From positions 8,792,501-8,856,500 of the forward strand of contig NZ_CP135921.1 of the NCBI RefSeq assembly GCF_032397745.1: 64,000 nucleotides of DNA, in the 5' to 3' direction. A model generated the notes under the pieces. It was given only the letters and a program-made list of their open reading frames with translations. It had not been told where the DNA came from and made no database searches. The stretch is from Bradyrhizobium prioriisuperbiae. Its GTDB lineage: Bacteria > Pseudomonadota > Alphaproteobacteria > Rhizobiales > Xanthobacteraceae. This document shows positions 51,903-60,977 of this stretch, in pieces (the stretch's first letter is position 1; every line of letters begins with the position of its first letter). The translations under genes and the position numbers were made by a program.

Positions 51903-53308
51903 CGCAGCACGCTCCCTCGCTTCGCCGTGTCCTGCTTATCAATCTGTTGGTCCCCACGAGCGTCCTCGCGATCGCGCTTGGCGTCGCCGGCGCACTCTTG
52001 ATTGACCGCACCGTCGAGACGGCGTTCGATCGGGTGCTGGACGGCTCGGTCCGGGCCATCGCTGAGCGCATCACGGTGGAGGACGATGAAGTGAGCGTCG
52101 ACCTGCCCCAAGTCGCGCTGGGCATGCTCGAGACCCGCGCCAACGACAGCGTCTATTACAGCGTCTCCTACAACGGGGTCCCGGTGACCGGCTACCAGGA
52201 CCTGCCGCTCGCCGAGTTGCCACGGCAGGCGCGAAGCGCGGTCACACATTTCGATTTCATCTACAAGAACGCGCCCATCCGCCTCGCCGCCCTCGCCCAG
52301 CCGGTCTATGGCAAGCCGGAGCCGGTGCTGATCGAAGTCGCCGAAACCCGCAACGGACGCAACGCCACCCGGCGCGAACTGCTGCTAGCGCTGGCTGGCC
52401 TGGAAGCCGGGATCATCCTCACCGCTGCGCTGCTCGGATGGCTCGCCGTCAAACGCGGACTCGCCCCGCTGGTCGATCTCGGCCGCGAGATCGACGCCCG
52501 CCAGATCAGGACCGGCGAACGCCTGCAGCCGCTCAATCTCGCGGCAGTGCCCGAAGAGGCGCTTCCGCCGGCGCGCGCGATCAACCAGCTGTTCGAGCGG
52601 CTCGAGGCCGCGATCAAGGTTATTCGCGACTTCATCGGCGACGCGTCGCATCAAATGAAAACGCCGCTGGCCTCGTTGCGGGTGCACCTCGCTTTGCTCG
52701 AGCGCAGCGGACCGCGGCCGGCCGACCGGGACACCATAACCGAGATCGAGAAATCGACCCGGCACCTGGACCGGTTGGTGGCGCAATTGATTGCGCTGGC
52801 GCGCGCCGAGGAAAGCGCCATCAATGACGACAGCGGCCAGGCGCGATGTGACCTGGTGGCGGCAGCGGCGGATGCGGTCAGCGCGCTGGCGCCGATCGCC
52901 GCAACCAAGGATGTCGAGATCGCGTTGGAAGCCGGAACGCTGCCGGTGTTTGCACAGATCGAACCGACGGTGCTGCACGAGGCGCTGATCAATTTGATCG
53001 ACAATGCGATTCAGTACAATCGCAGCGGCGGCTCGGTCATTGTGCGCGTGCTGGCTGGCGAGCGAAACGCGATTCAGGTTTGCGACGACGGACCGGGCAT
53101 TGCACCCGAGCTGCGCGCGCGGGTGTTCGATCGGTTCTATCGGGTGCCGTCGGTGGACCGGCCGTCCGGTTCGGGCCTTGGACTGTCGATCGTGCGAACG
53201 CTGCTGCAGCAGAGCTCCGCCGCGATCCAATTGGCCGATGGTCCCGATGGCAAAGGGCTCACGGTCACGATCGACTTTGTCGCGTCGATGCATGCCCCTC
53301 AGCCATAG
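51899..53308 (+). CDS. Sensor histidine kinase (TctE-like)
   Basis: The 469-residue protein has N-terminal helix (12-36), a periplasmic 2CSK_N-type sensor (about 37-160), a second helix (161-184), a HAMP-like linker, HisKA with H251 in DASHQMKTPLASL, and an HATPase domain with N (INLIDNAIQYN), G1 (DDGPGIA) and G2 (GSGLGLSIV) boxes. It begins with GTG overlapping the regulator stop. The sensor domain matches TctE/QseC/PmrB-type kinases. Confidence 0.92.
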   Translation: MTQHAPSLRRVLLINLLVPTSVLAIALGVAGALLIDRTVETAFDRVLDGSVRAIAERITVEDDEVSVDLPQVALGMLETRANDSVYYSVSYNGVPVTGYQDLPLAELPRQARSAVTHFDFIYKNAPIRLAALAQPVYGKPEPVLIEVAETRNGRNATRRELLLALAGLEAGIILTAALLGWLAVKRGLAPLVDLGREIDARQIRTGERLQPLNLAAVPEEALPPARAINQLFERLEAAIKVIRDFIGDASHQMKTPLASLRVHLALLERSGPRPADRDTITEIEKSTRHLDRLVAQLIALARAEESAINDDSGQARCDLVAAAADAVSALAPIAATKDVEIALEAGTLPVFAQIEPTVLHEALINLIDNAIQYNRSGGSVIVRVLAGERNAIQVCDDGPGIAPELRARVFDRFYRVPSVDRPSGSGLGLSIVRTLLQQSSAAIQLADGPDGKGLTVTIDFVASMHAPQP

Positions 53309-53322
53309 TCCGGCTCACTACG

Positions 53323-54042
53323 TCATGTGAAGCTGATATCGCTGAGATCGATGGCGACCATGACCACGTCGGTCAGCGCCCGGCCATCCGGCCCGCGCCG
53401 GTAGGCCCGCCGCCTGGTCTGCACACGGATGCCATCAGCATCGACGGTGTCATCGACATACTGAGCAGCATCGAAACCGCCAGCAACGTCGACATTATAG
53501 TCATGGCGGCGGAGATTCAGCTCAGAATCGAAAAAGAAGTCCTGCTTGTCGCTGTGCGTGGCGATGCCAGCGGGAAACGTCGCGCGCAGCCGGCGCCACA
53601 CCTGTCCGCCTTCATTCCACGGTTCGACTTCCTCGACCCCAACGCCGGGCAACGCCAGCAGGAACGGCGAGGTCAGATAGGTCCATAATGCATAGCCGTT
53701 GAAATAAGCGCGATGCAGCGGAGACCATGGCGTGGTCATCTCGTGGCCGTCAAACATGGCGCGCGGATTGGAACGCTCCGCGACGATCGTTCCGTCCAGC
53801 TTCTCGATCGCGATGCGATCGGCGCTGAACGCTGTCTTCTGGTCCGGCGCACCGAACGGCGTCACCGACGCACGCTGCTGACGGAGCCCAACCGTCATCC
53901 GACGCGGCGCCTGATCCTGCACCAGGCCTTTGATGCCCCAGAACGCCCCATCGGTCACGATGGTCGCGCGCACTTCCGTGAAGTTTCTCCAGCGCGCGAG
54001 GCCGCCATGGGCCGTGAGAATCCTGTCCAGCAATTCGTTCAT
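53323..54042 (-). CDS. Conserved hypothetical protein (beta-rich)
   Basis: The 239-residue protein is not a recognised enzyme. It has few helices and many short strands (VRATIVTDGAFWGIKGLV, RMTVGLRQQRASVTPF, FFFDSELNLRRHDYNVDVAGG), suggestive of a beta-barrel or lipocalin-like fold. The ATG at 54042 follows GGGGGG. It lies 70 bases downstream of an SDR gene on the same strand and may be its partner. Confidence 0.55.
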   Translation of the reverse strand: MNELLDRILTAHGGLARWRNFTEVRATIVTDGAFWGIKGLVQDQAPRRMTVGLRQQRASVTPFGAPDQKTAFSADRIAIEKLDGTIVAERSNPRAMFDGHEMTTPWSPLHRAYFNGYALWTYLTSPFLLALPGVGVEEVEPWNEGGQVWRRLRATFPAGIATHSDKQDFFFDSELNLRRHDYNVDVAGGFDAAQYVDDTVDADGIRVQTRRRAYRRGPDGRALTDVVMVAIDLSDISFT

Positions 54043-54112
54043 GTCGATGCCCCCCATTTGTGGCTGGGATGTCGACCCCAGCCACTGCTGTTTTGCGATT
54101 GAACCCGGCGTC

Positions 54113-54931
54113 TCAGGCAGCCGCGCCGATCTTGACGCCATAACGTTCCGCCGGCGTCTGCCGCGACAGATTTGGCTTCAGCTTCTGCCGCGCCGCCTCG
54201 TACGCCTCCCAGTCCGCCGCATCCGGCAATGAGGGGATGGTGACGAGCTCGCCCTGGTCAAAGCCGGCCAGCGCGGCGTCGACCATGTCCTCGGCTCGCA
54301 TCACGATCTGTCCCGGCAGATGCTCCACCGGCGTGCCGGCCAGTTGCCAGAAATCCGTTGCGGTGGCACCGGGCAGAACGGCCTGCACACGCACATTCTT
54401 GTCGGCGAGCTCATGCTTGAGCGACTGCGTGAACGCCAGTACGAAAGCCTTGCTGCCGCCGTAGACGCCGTTGAGGAGCTCCGGCGACACGGCAACGATC
54501 GAAGCGATGTTGATGATGGTGCCGCCGCCCCGCGCAACAAATCCTGGGGCCACCGCATAGGTCAGGTGTGTGAGCGCACGCACATTCAGCGTGATCATGT
54601 CATCCATCTTGTCGATATCGGACGCGAGCAAGGGGGCGGTGGCGCCGACACCGGCATTGTTGACCAGCAGCGTGATGCTGGTGTCGGTGCGCAGCAGCTG
54701 CTCGATCCGCGCGAGATCGGCCTTGTCGTTAAGATCCGCTGCGACGACCTCGATGCTGCGACCGGTCTCGCTCGCCAGCCGCTTTGCCAGCGCATCGAGA
54801 CGTTCGCGCTTGCGGGCCACGAGGATCAGGTCATAGCCGCGGCGCGCCAGCCGGTCCGCATAGATGGCGCCGATGCCCGAGGACGCGCCTGTCACAAGCG
54901 CGGTGCCCTGCTTGGCTGAGGTGACGCTCAT
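54113..54931 (-). CDS. SDR-family NAD(P)-dependent oxidoreductase
   Basis: The 272-residue protein has TGASSGIG (nucleotide binding), LLVNNAG, an NxxA region and the YGGSK catalytic pair (Tyr-Lys) with S in INIASIV. Substrate unknown. It is divergent from a GlxA-type AraC regulator, suggesting the two form a regulated unit. Confidence 0.92.
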   Translation of the reverse strand: MSVTSAKQGTALVTGASSGIGAIYADRLARRGYDLILVARKRERLDALAKRLASETGRSIEVVAADLNDKADLARIEQLLRTDTSITLLVNNAGVGATAPLLASDIDKMDDMITLNVRALTHLTYAVAPGFVARGGGTIINIASIVAVSPELLNGVYGGSKAFVLAFTQSLKHELADKNVRVQAVLPGATATDFWQLAGTPVEHLPGQIVMRAEDMVDAALAGFDQGELVTIPSLPDAADWEAYEAARQKLKPNLSRQTPAERYGVKIGAAA

Positions 54932-55030
54932 TGTCGTTCTCCGTTGTTTTTGCCGGGCGGCCCGGACCCGGAATTGGACCTCAGGACGTCGCCCTACCCG
55001 TCCAAGCTAGGCGCTCTGGCCTTTGTCTTA

Positions 55031-55060
55031 AATGTCATATATACACCTTTTTAGGACATT
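55031..55060. promoter_or_regulatory. Inverted repeat in divergent SDR/GlxA promoter
   Basis: AATGTC (55031-55036) and GACATT (55055-55060) form a perfect 6-base inverted repeat separated by 18 mostly AT bases (with ATATATAC). It lies 31 bases before the GlxA gene start, a candidate operator. Confidence 0.4.
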
Positions 55061-55091
55061 CCGGTTTCACGGCCAGTGAAGAGACCACGCC

Positions 55092-56039
55092 ATGCAAGAG
55101 ATTGGTTTTGTTGTCTTTCCAGGCTTCCAGGTGATGGGCTTTGCCGCCATCACGGTGTTCGAGGTCGCCAACCTCGCCACCGGGAACGAGATCTACAGAG
55201 TGCATCTGCTGTCCGAACATGGCGGCCCGGTGCGGGCCTCGGCCGGCTTCAATGTCGAGACCGAAGCGTTTGGCGTCCGCGCGTTCGACACAGTCATCAT
55301 CGGCGCCGGCACCGACCTGCATTCCACCACGCCGGGGCTGGTCAAATTCATCCAGCAGGCGATGACATCGGCGCGACGGGTGGCGGCGCCCTGCACCGGC
55401 GCATTTTCGCTGGCGGAAGCCGGCGTTCTCAACGGCCGGCGCGCCACCACCCATTGGGCCTTCGCGCGTGAGCTGCGAATGCGGTACCCCGAGATCGACA
55501 TCGACGAAGACCGCATCTTCATCATCGACGGCCAGGTCTGGACCTCGGCCGGCATGACGGCGGGTGTCGATCTTGCGCTCGCCATGGTCGAGAAGGATCT
55601 CGGCGCGGAGGTCGCACGATCGGTGGCGCGCAAGCTCGTGGTTTATCACCGCCGCGCCGGCGGCCAGTCGCAATTCTCGGCGCTGCTTGAGCTCGAACCG
55701 AAGTCGGATCGTATCCAGAGCGCGCTGGATTATGCCAAAAACCACCTGCGCAACGAATTGTCGGTGGAGGAACTGGCCAATGCCGCGCGCCTCAGTCCGC
55801 GCCAGTTCAGCCGCGCCTTCCGCGCGGAAACCGGACAGTCGCCCGCCAAGGCGATCGAGAATTTACGAGTCGAGGCCGCACGGATGATGATGGAGCAGGG
55901 ACGGCTTTCGATGGATGTGATCGCCAACGAGACCGGCTTTGCCGACCGCGAACGGATGCGCCGCGCATTTCTGCGCGCATTCGGCCAGCCGCCCCAGGCG
56001 ATGCGGCGCAATGCCAAGGTGATTGCTGAAGTCGCTTAG
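55092..56039 (+). CDS. GlxA-family AraC-type transcriptional regulator
   Basis: The 315-residue protein has an N-terminal DJ-1/PfpI-like domain (VFPGFQVMGFAAITVFEVAN, APCTGAFSLAEAGVL) and a C-terminal AraC helix-turn-helix pair (LRNELSVEELANAARLSPRQ, then ETGFADRERMRRAFLRAFG). The PfpI cysteine region is intact. It probably activates the divergent SDR gene and itself; the effector is unknown. Confidence 0.9.
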   Translation: MQEIGFVVFPGFQVMGFAAITVFEVANLATGNEIYRVHLLSEHGGPVRASAGFNVETEAFGVRAFDTVIIGAGTDLHSTTPGLVKFIQQAMTSARRVAAPCTGAFSLAEAGVLNGRRATTHWAFARELRMRYPEIDIDEDRIFIIDGQVWTSAGMTAGVDLALAMVEKDLGAEVARSVARKLVVYHRRAGGQSQFSALLELEPKSDRIQSALDYAKNHLRNELSVEELANAARLSPRQFSRAFRAETGQSPAKAIENLRVEAARMMMEQGRLSMDVIANETGFADRERMRRAFLRAFGQPPQAMRRNAKVIAEVA

Positions 56040-56101
56040 AGCGCAGTCTCATAAAATAAGAGATTGACGCAGAGTCTGTTTTCGAGATGTGTGAATCCTG
56101 T

Positions 56102-56182
56102 AGGGCTTGTCCCGGCCATCCACGTCTTTCTTATTCGCGATGCTGCTAAGACGTGGGCCCGGCACAAGGCCGGGCATGACGC
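56102..56182. repeat. Dispersed palindromic repeat (second copy of the 17650 element)
   Basis: AGGGCTTGTCCCGGCCATCC, then CACGTCTTTCTTATTCGCGATGC, and GGCACAAGGCCGGGCATGACG repeat the structure at 17650-17770. Nothing else is visible in the 56040-56207 gap. Confidence 0.7.
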
Positions 56183-56207
56183 AGAAAACGATCGCAACCG
56201 CCCTCGA

Positions 56208-57155
56208 TCAGAACGGCGAATCCGGGAAATAGAATTCCTTCGCGTTCTCCTTGGTGATCAGCGTCGCATCCAGGATGTAGCTGCCGCGAACCGGGACCTG
56301 GCCGTAGAGGTTGGCGACGGTCAGCTCCAAAGCGGTGCCCACCATGGCCGGCGGATAAAGCACGTCGACCGGAATCAGCTTGTCGCCGTCCAATACCTTC
56401 TTCACCATCTCCTTGGAGCCGGCACCGGCGATGACGTACTGGATATCCGTGCGTTTGGCCTGTGCGATCGCCTGCAGCACGCCCACCGCCATGTCGTCGT
56501 CCTGGCACCACACCACGTCGATCTTCGGGAACTTGGTCAAATAGTCTTGCATCACCTTGAAGGCATCGTCGCGATTCCAGTTGCCGAACTGCTTGGCCAG
56601 CACCTTCACATTGCTGCCGGCGACGGCCTTGTCGAAGCCATCCTGGCGCTGCTGGTCGATCGGGATCGGCAGGCCGCGGATCACCGCCACCATGGCCTCC
56701 GGTGTGCGTGACTTGATATACTCGCCGGCCGTGGCGCCGAGCGCGGGGTTATTGCCGGCGACATAGAGATCGCGCACGGAGTTGTCGTTGTTGCTGGGCG
56801 CACGATCGACCAGGGTCACGAACACGCCCTTGCCCTTCACCCGCTTGATGGCATTGACCAGCGGATCGGGATCGGACGGCAGGATCACCAGGGCGCCGAT
56901 GCCCTGGGTCGCCAGGTCTTCCAGTGCATTGGCCTGTGTCGCCGCATCCGGCGATGTCTTGACGATCACGTTGAGGCCGGGGTGCCGGGCCATCAGCGCC
57001 TTGGCGACACGCTGGGCATGAAAGACCACGCCGGCTGTCCAGCCGTGATCGGCGGCCGGGATCGATACGCCGATCGTCACCTTCTTGTCTTGCGCGTGAG
57101 CCGCGCCGGCCAGCGTAGCCAGAGCGACCGTCAAACCGATAAGTGCCTTCCGCAT
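56208..57155 (-). CDS. Sugar-type ABC transporter substrate-binding protein
   Basis: The 315-residue protein has a signal peptide (MRKALIGLTVALATLAGAAHA) and a periplasmic-binding type I (ribose/galactose-like) fold: KVTIGVSIPAADHGWTAGV, LVILPSDPDPLVNAIK, FVTLVDRAPSN, VWCQDDDMAVGVLQA. The ATG at 57155 follows GGGAGG; the longer frame overlaps the permease and is not used. It lies last in an ABC operon whose LacI repressor is upstream. Confidence 0.93.
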   Translation of the reverse strand: MRKALIGLTVALATLAGAAHAQDKKVTIGVSIPAADHGWTAGVVFHAQRVAKALMARHPGLNVIVKTSPDAATQANALEDLATQGIGALVILPSDPDPLVNAIKRVKGKGVFVTLVDRAPSNNDNSVRDLYVAGNNPALGATAGEYIKSRTPEAMVAVIRGLPIPIDQQRQDGFDKAVAGSNVKVLAKQFGNWNRDDAFKVMQDYLTKFPKIDVVWCQDDDMAVGVLQAIAQAKRTDIQYVIAGAGSKEMVKKVLDGDKLIPVDVLYPPAMVGTALELTVANLYGQVPVRGSYILDATLITKENAKEFYFPDSPF

Positions 57156-57220
57156 GCCGTCCTCCCATTCGACCCGGACCTTTTGCATTATCGCCAGGCG
57201 ACCCGGTTGGCCTGACTCAT

Positions 57221-58231
57221 TCAGGATTTTCGCATCAGCGACCGCTGCACCAGCATCGCAATGATGATGATCGCCCCCTGGATGGCGCCAATCAGGTACT
57301 CGCTGACGAAATTCGACAGCAGCATGATATTGCCGACGATTTCGAGAATGAACGCACCGCAGACTGTGCCCCAGATACGCCCGACGCCGCCGCGCAGCGC
57401 GGTGCCGCCGATCACCACCGCCGTGATCGCCTGCAATTCCCAGAGTGTGCCGCTGGTCGCCGAGGTGGAGCCCAGCCGCGGCACGTACAACAGAACCGCG
57501 ATGGCTACGCAGAGGCCCTGGATGACATAAGTGACGGTGCGAACCCGATTGACCGAAATGCCGGAATAACGCGCGACCTCTTCGTTCGAGCCGACCGCGA
57601 CGACATGGCGGCCAAAACGCGTGCGGTAGAGCACGAAGGCGCCGATCAGAGCCACGGCGAAGATGACAATGATGGGCACCGGCACGCCCAGCACCGCGCC
57701 GAAATAGGCCGGGTGATACAGGTTCTGGATTTCCGGCGAACGCAAGGTGATTGCGCCACCTTGCGACAGCCAGGTGGTGAGGCCGCGGAAGATCCCCATG
57801 GTGCCGAGCGTCACGATAAAGGGTTCGATCCCCCCGATCGTCGTAATCCATCCATTGGCCAAGCCGCAGACCGTGCCGATGGCCAGAGACAACAGCATCG
57901 CCGCGACGAGCATCATCAAGGGATCAGCGATGACACCGCTGTTCATGAACATGATCATCAGACTGGCGACGAATGCCATCATCGATCCGACCGATAGATC
58001 GAGCCCGCCGGCAGCAATGACGAAGGTCGCGCCGACGGCGATGATCGCGATGAAGGCGCTGCGGGTCGCCACATTGAGCAGGTTATCGAGGCTGATCACG
58101 TTGGGATTGGCGAACGCACCAACGGCCAGCAGCAGCGCGAGCGCAACAAATGGCGCAACGGCCCTGAGGTCGACATCGATCGGAAATCGACGTGCAGTCG
58201 TATCCCGGGCTAAGGTGTCGGCCATGGTCAT
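57221..58231 (-). CDS. Sugar ABC transporter permease (RbsC-like)
   Basis: The 336-residue, roughly 10-helix permease has the family segments AAGGLDLSVGSMMAFVASL, VGSNEEVARYSGISV and IGGTALRGGVGRIWGT, typical of ribose/xylose/inositol permeases. Its start overlaps the ATPase gene stop by 4 bases. It should form the channel for the adjacent binding protein and ATPase. Confidence 0.93.
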   Translation of the reverse strand: MTMADTLARDTTARRFPIDVDLRAVAPFVALALLLAVGAFANPNVISLDNLLNVATRSAFIAIIAVGATFVIAAGGLDLSVGSMMAFVASLMIMFMNSGVIADPLMMLVAAMLLSLAIGTVCGLANGWITTIGGIEPFIVTLGTMGIFRGLTTWLSQGGAITLRSPEIQNLYHPAYFGAVLGVPVPIIVIFAVALIGAFVLYRTRFGRHVVAVGSNEEVARYSGISVNRVRTVTYVIQGLCVAIAVLLYVPRLGSTSATSGTLWELQAITAVVIGGTALRGGVGRIWGTVCGAFILEIVGNIMLLSNFVSEYLIGAIQGAIIIIAMLVQRSLMRKS

Positions 58232-59772
58232 TCCGCCACCAGGGCGGCCTCCTGCGATGTCGCTCCGGTCGCCATCATGACGATGTCATGCTCGGTCATC
58301 CCTGCTCCCGCGACGTCACCAACCGTGCGACCCGCGCGCATGACAACGACGCGATCACAGAGGCCGATCAGTTCCGACATCTCGGACGAGATCACGATCA
58401 CCGCGCGCCCCTGCTCCGCCAGCGGCGCGATGAACTTGTAGATCTGCTCCTTGGTCCCGATGTCGATGCCGCGGGTCGGCTCGTCGATGATGACGATGTC
58501 GGGGTCGAGCATCATCATCTTGGCCAGGAACAGCTTTTGCTGGTTGCCGCCGGACAGCTGGCCCGCGAGCATGCCCTGACGCGCGGCGCGGATGTCGAAT
58601 TCGGCGATCGCCGTGTCCAGCGCAGTACGTTCGCGCGCGCGATCGACCTGCAAAGCGCCGATAAATTTCTGCAGCGCCGCGAGTGTCAGGTTGACGCGCA
58701 GGTTCTGGGCGAGCAACAAGCCTTTGCCCTTGCGGTCTTCGCTGAGATAGACGATGCCGGCCTGCATGCTGTCGTGAACGTTCGAAAAATGCACCGGCGA
58801 GCCGTTGAGCCTGACCGTGCCGCGGCCGCGCTTCAAGCCCACGATGCCTTCCATCAGTTCGGTCCTGCCCGCGCCGATCAGCCCGGCAAAGCCGAGGATT
58901 TCGCCCTTTCCGAGTTTAAACGAGGCATGGCTGACAAAGCCGGGAACGGAAAAATCCTCAACCTCCAGCACGCGATCCTGAGCGATCGACACCTCTCGGG
59001 CCGGATAGAGTTTCGACACATCGCGGCCGACCATCAGCCGCGCCATGTCGGCTGGTTGCAGATCATTTGCCGAACGGCTGGCGACCAGGCGCCCGTCCCG
59101 CAGCACCGTCACCTGGTCGGCGATGGCCTTCACCTCCGGCAGGCGGTGCGAGATGTAGAGAACCGCGGTGCCCTTCGCGCTGATGTCGCCGATCACCTCG
59201 AGCAGAGCCTCGGTCTCGGTCGGAGTCAGCGAGGCGGTCGGCTCGTCGAAGATCACAACGCGGCGCGGCACCAAAAGCGCCCGTGCAATCTGCACCAGTT
59301 GCCGCTGTGCGATCGACAGCCGGCCAACCAGCGCTTTCGGATCCAGCTCCGAGCCAAGTTCGCGGATCGCGCGTGACGCACGGGCGTTCATCGCGCGATC
59401 GTCGACCACAAGGCCTTTGCGCAGCTCACGCCCAAGAAACAGGTTCTGCGCCACGGTGAGATCCGGCGCGAGCAGGATTTCCTGGTGCACCAGCACGATG
59501 CCGCGCCGCTCGGCATCCGCCGGGCCGTCAAACGTCACCAGTTCGCCGTCAAGCCGAAGCGCGCCCGACGTCGGCACCAGCAGGCCGGCCAGGATCTTCA
59601 TCAGGGTCGACTTGCCGGCGCCGTTCTCGCCGATGATCGCATGCACCCGGCCGGCATCGATGGACAGCGCGATGTCCTTCAGCACCTCGACCGGTCCGAA
59701 GGACTTGCCGAGCCCGTCGGCTTGCAGAAGCGGCGGCGATGCCGATGGGGATGTGAGCGTGTCCGGCCTCAT
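58228..59772 (-). CDS. Sugar ABC transporter ATP-binding protein (RbsA-like)
   Basis: The 514-residue protein contains two ABC domains. The first has Walker A GENGAGKSTLMK and signature LSIAQRQL. The second has GLIGAGRTELME, signature LSGGNQQK and Walker B IVIIDEPTRGID. This tandem form energises RbsC-type permeases. Start and stop overlap both neighbours (ATGA), showing an operon. Confidence 0.95.
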   Translation of the reverse strand: MRPDTLTSPSASPPLLQADGLGKSFGPVEVLKDIALSIDAGRVHAIIGENGAGKSTLMKILAGLLVPTSGALRLDGELVTFDGPADAERRGIVLVHQEILLAPDLTVAQNLFLGRELRKGLVVDDRAMNARASRAIRELGSELDPKALVGRLSIAQRQLVQIARALLVPRRVVIFDEPTASLTPTETEALLEVIGDISAKGTAVLYISHRLPEVKAIADQVTVLRDGRLVASRSANDLQPADMARLMVGRDVSKLYPAREVSIAQDRVLEVEDFSVPGFVSHASFKLGKGEILGFAGLIGAGRTELMEGIVGLKRGRGTVRLNGSPVHFSNVHDSMQAGIVYLSEDRKGKGLLLAQNLRVNLTLAALQKFIGALQVDRARERTALDTAIAEFDIRAARQGMLAGQLSGGNQQKLFLAKMMMLDPDIVIIDEPTRGIDIGTKEQIYKFIAPLAEQGRAVIVISSEMSELIGLCDRVVVMRAGRTVGDVAGAGMTEHDIVMMATGATSQEAALVAE

Positions 59773-60944
59773 GCGAGCCTGGTCCAGACGCTGCCCTTGC
59801 GGGAAGATTCGACCGCGGCCTCGATGAACAGCATGCCTTCGAGCCCATCCTCCACGGTCGGATAGAGGACATCCCGATCGGGCGTGCCGCCGGCACGTGC
59901 CGCGCGAATGGCGCGGGCGGCCTCGGTATAGATGGTGGCGAATGCTTCGAAATAGCCTTCCGGGTGGCCGCTCGGCAGGCGCGTCACACGGATGGCTTCA
60001 GCACGGGCACCCGCGCCGCCGCGCGTCAGCAATTGCTTGGGTTCGCTAAACCGCGTGAACCACAGATAGTTCGGATCGGCCTGCGTCCATTCGAGACCTG
60101 CTTCGGTACCGTAGACCCGCAGCTTCAATCCATTTTCGTTGCCGACCGCCACCTGGCTCGCCCACAGCATGCCGCGCGCGCCGCCGCGATACCGCAGCAG
60201 GATCTGCACGTCGTCGTCGAGCTGCCGTCCCGGCGCGAAGGTTGTCAGTTGCGCCAGCAGTTCCTCGATTTCCAGCCCGGTGACGAACGCGGCAATGTTG
60301 TAGGCATGGGTGCCGATATCGCCGATGCTGCCGCCTGCGCCGGAGCGCTTTGGATCGGTGCGCCATTCCGCCTGCTTGCTGCCGGATAGCTCTGCGCGCC
60401 GGGTGAGCCAATCCTGCGGATATTCCACCTGCACCAGGCGGATGGTCCCGAGCTCGCCGCTGGCAACCATGGCGCGCGCCTGCCGGATCATCGGGTAACC
60501 GGTATAGTTGTGGGTGAGACAGAAGATCTTTCCGGAACGGCCCACCAGATCCACCAATTCCCGCGCCTCCGCCACGGTCGTGGTCATAGGCTTGTCGCAG
60601 ATGACGTGGATGCCCGCATTGAGGAAGGCGCGCGCGGCGGGCGCGTGCAGATGGTTCGGTGTCACGATCGACACCGCCTCGATGCCGTCGGGACGCGCCG
60701 CTTCGGCTTTTGCCATCTCCTCATAGGAGGAATACGTGCGGTCCTCCGCAAGCCCGATCTCGCGCGCCGAGAGCTTGGCCCGTTCGGCGTCGGACGATAG
60801 CGCGCCCGCCACCAGTTCGAACTGATCGTCGATCCGCGCCGCAGTGCGATGGACGGCGCCGATGAAAGCCCCCTGCCCGCCGCCGACCATGCCGAGACGG
60901 ATGCGTCCGCTATGGGCCTGCTGCTGACGTCCTGCGATGGTCAT
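59769..60944 (-). CDS. Gfo/Idh/MocA-family oxidoreductase
   Basis: The 391-residue NAD(P)-dependent dehydrogenase has MVGGGQGAFIGAVHRTAARI, EKP-like CDKPMTTTVAEA and GGSIGDIGTHAYNI. It oxidises a sugar, inositol or polyol, often to a 3-keto or lactone form. The overlap with the ATPase gene and position after the isomerase indicate it processes the imported substrate. Confidence 0.92.
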   Translation of the reverse strand: MTIAGRQQQAHSGRIRLGMVGGGQGAFIGAVHRTAARIDDQFELVAGALSSDAERAKLSAREIGLAEDRTYSSYEEMAKAEAARPDGIEAVSIVTPNHLHAPAARAFLNAGIHVICDKPMTTTVAEARELVDLVGRSGKIFCLTHNYTGYPMIRQARAMVASGELGTIRLVQVEYPQDWLTRRAELSGSKQAEWRTDPKRSGAGGSIGDIGTHAYNIAAFVTGLEIEELLAQLTTFAPGRQLDDDVQILLRYRGGARGMLWASQVAVGNENGLKLRVYGTEAGLEWTQADPNYLWFTRFSEPKQLLTRGGAGARAEAIRVTRLPSGHPEGYFEAFATIYTEAARAIRAARAGGTPDRDVLYPTVEDGLEGMLFIEAAVESSRKGSVWTRLA

Positions 60945-60977
60945 TCCGCGCGCTCCTCTCGATCAAAGCCCAATCTC

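Noticed and set aside
57156..57851. N-terminal extension of the sugar binding protein frame
   Set aside because: The signal peptide and ribosome-binding site start at 57155; the extension overlaps the permease gene in another frame and is Arg/His-rich.
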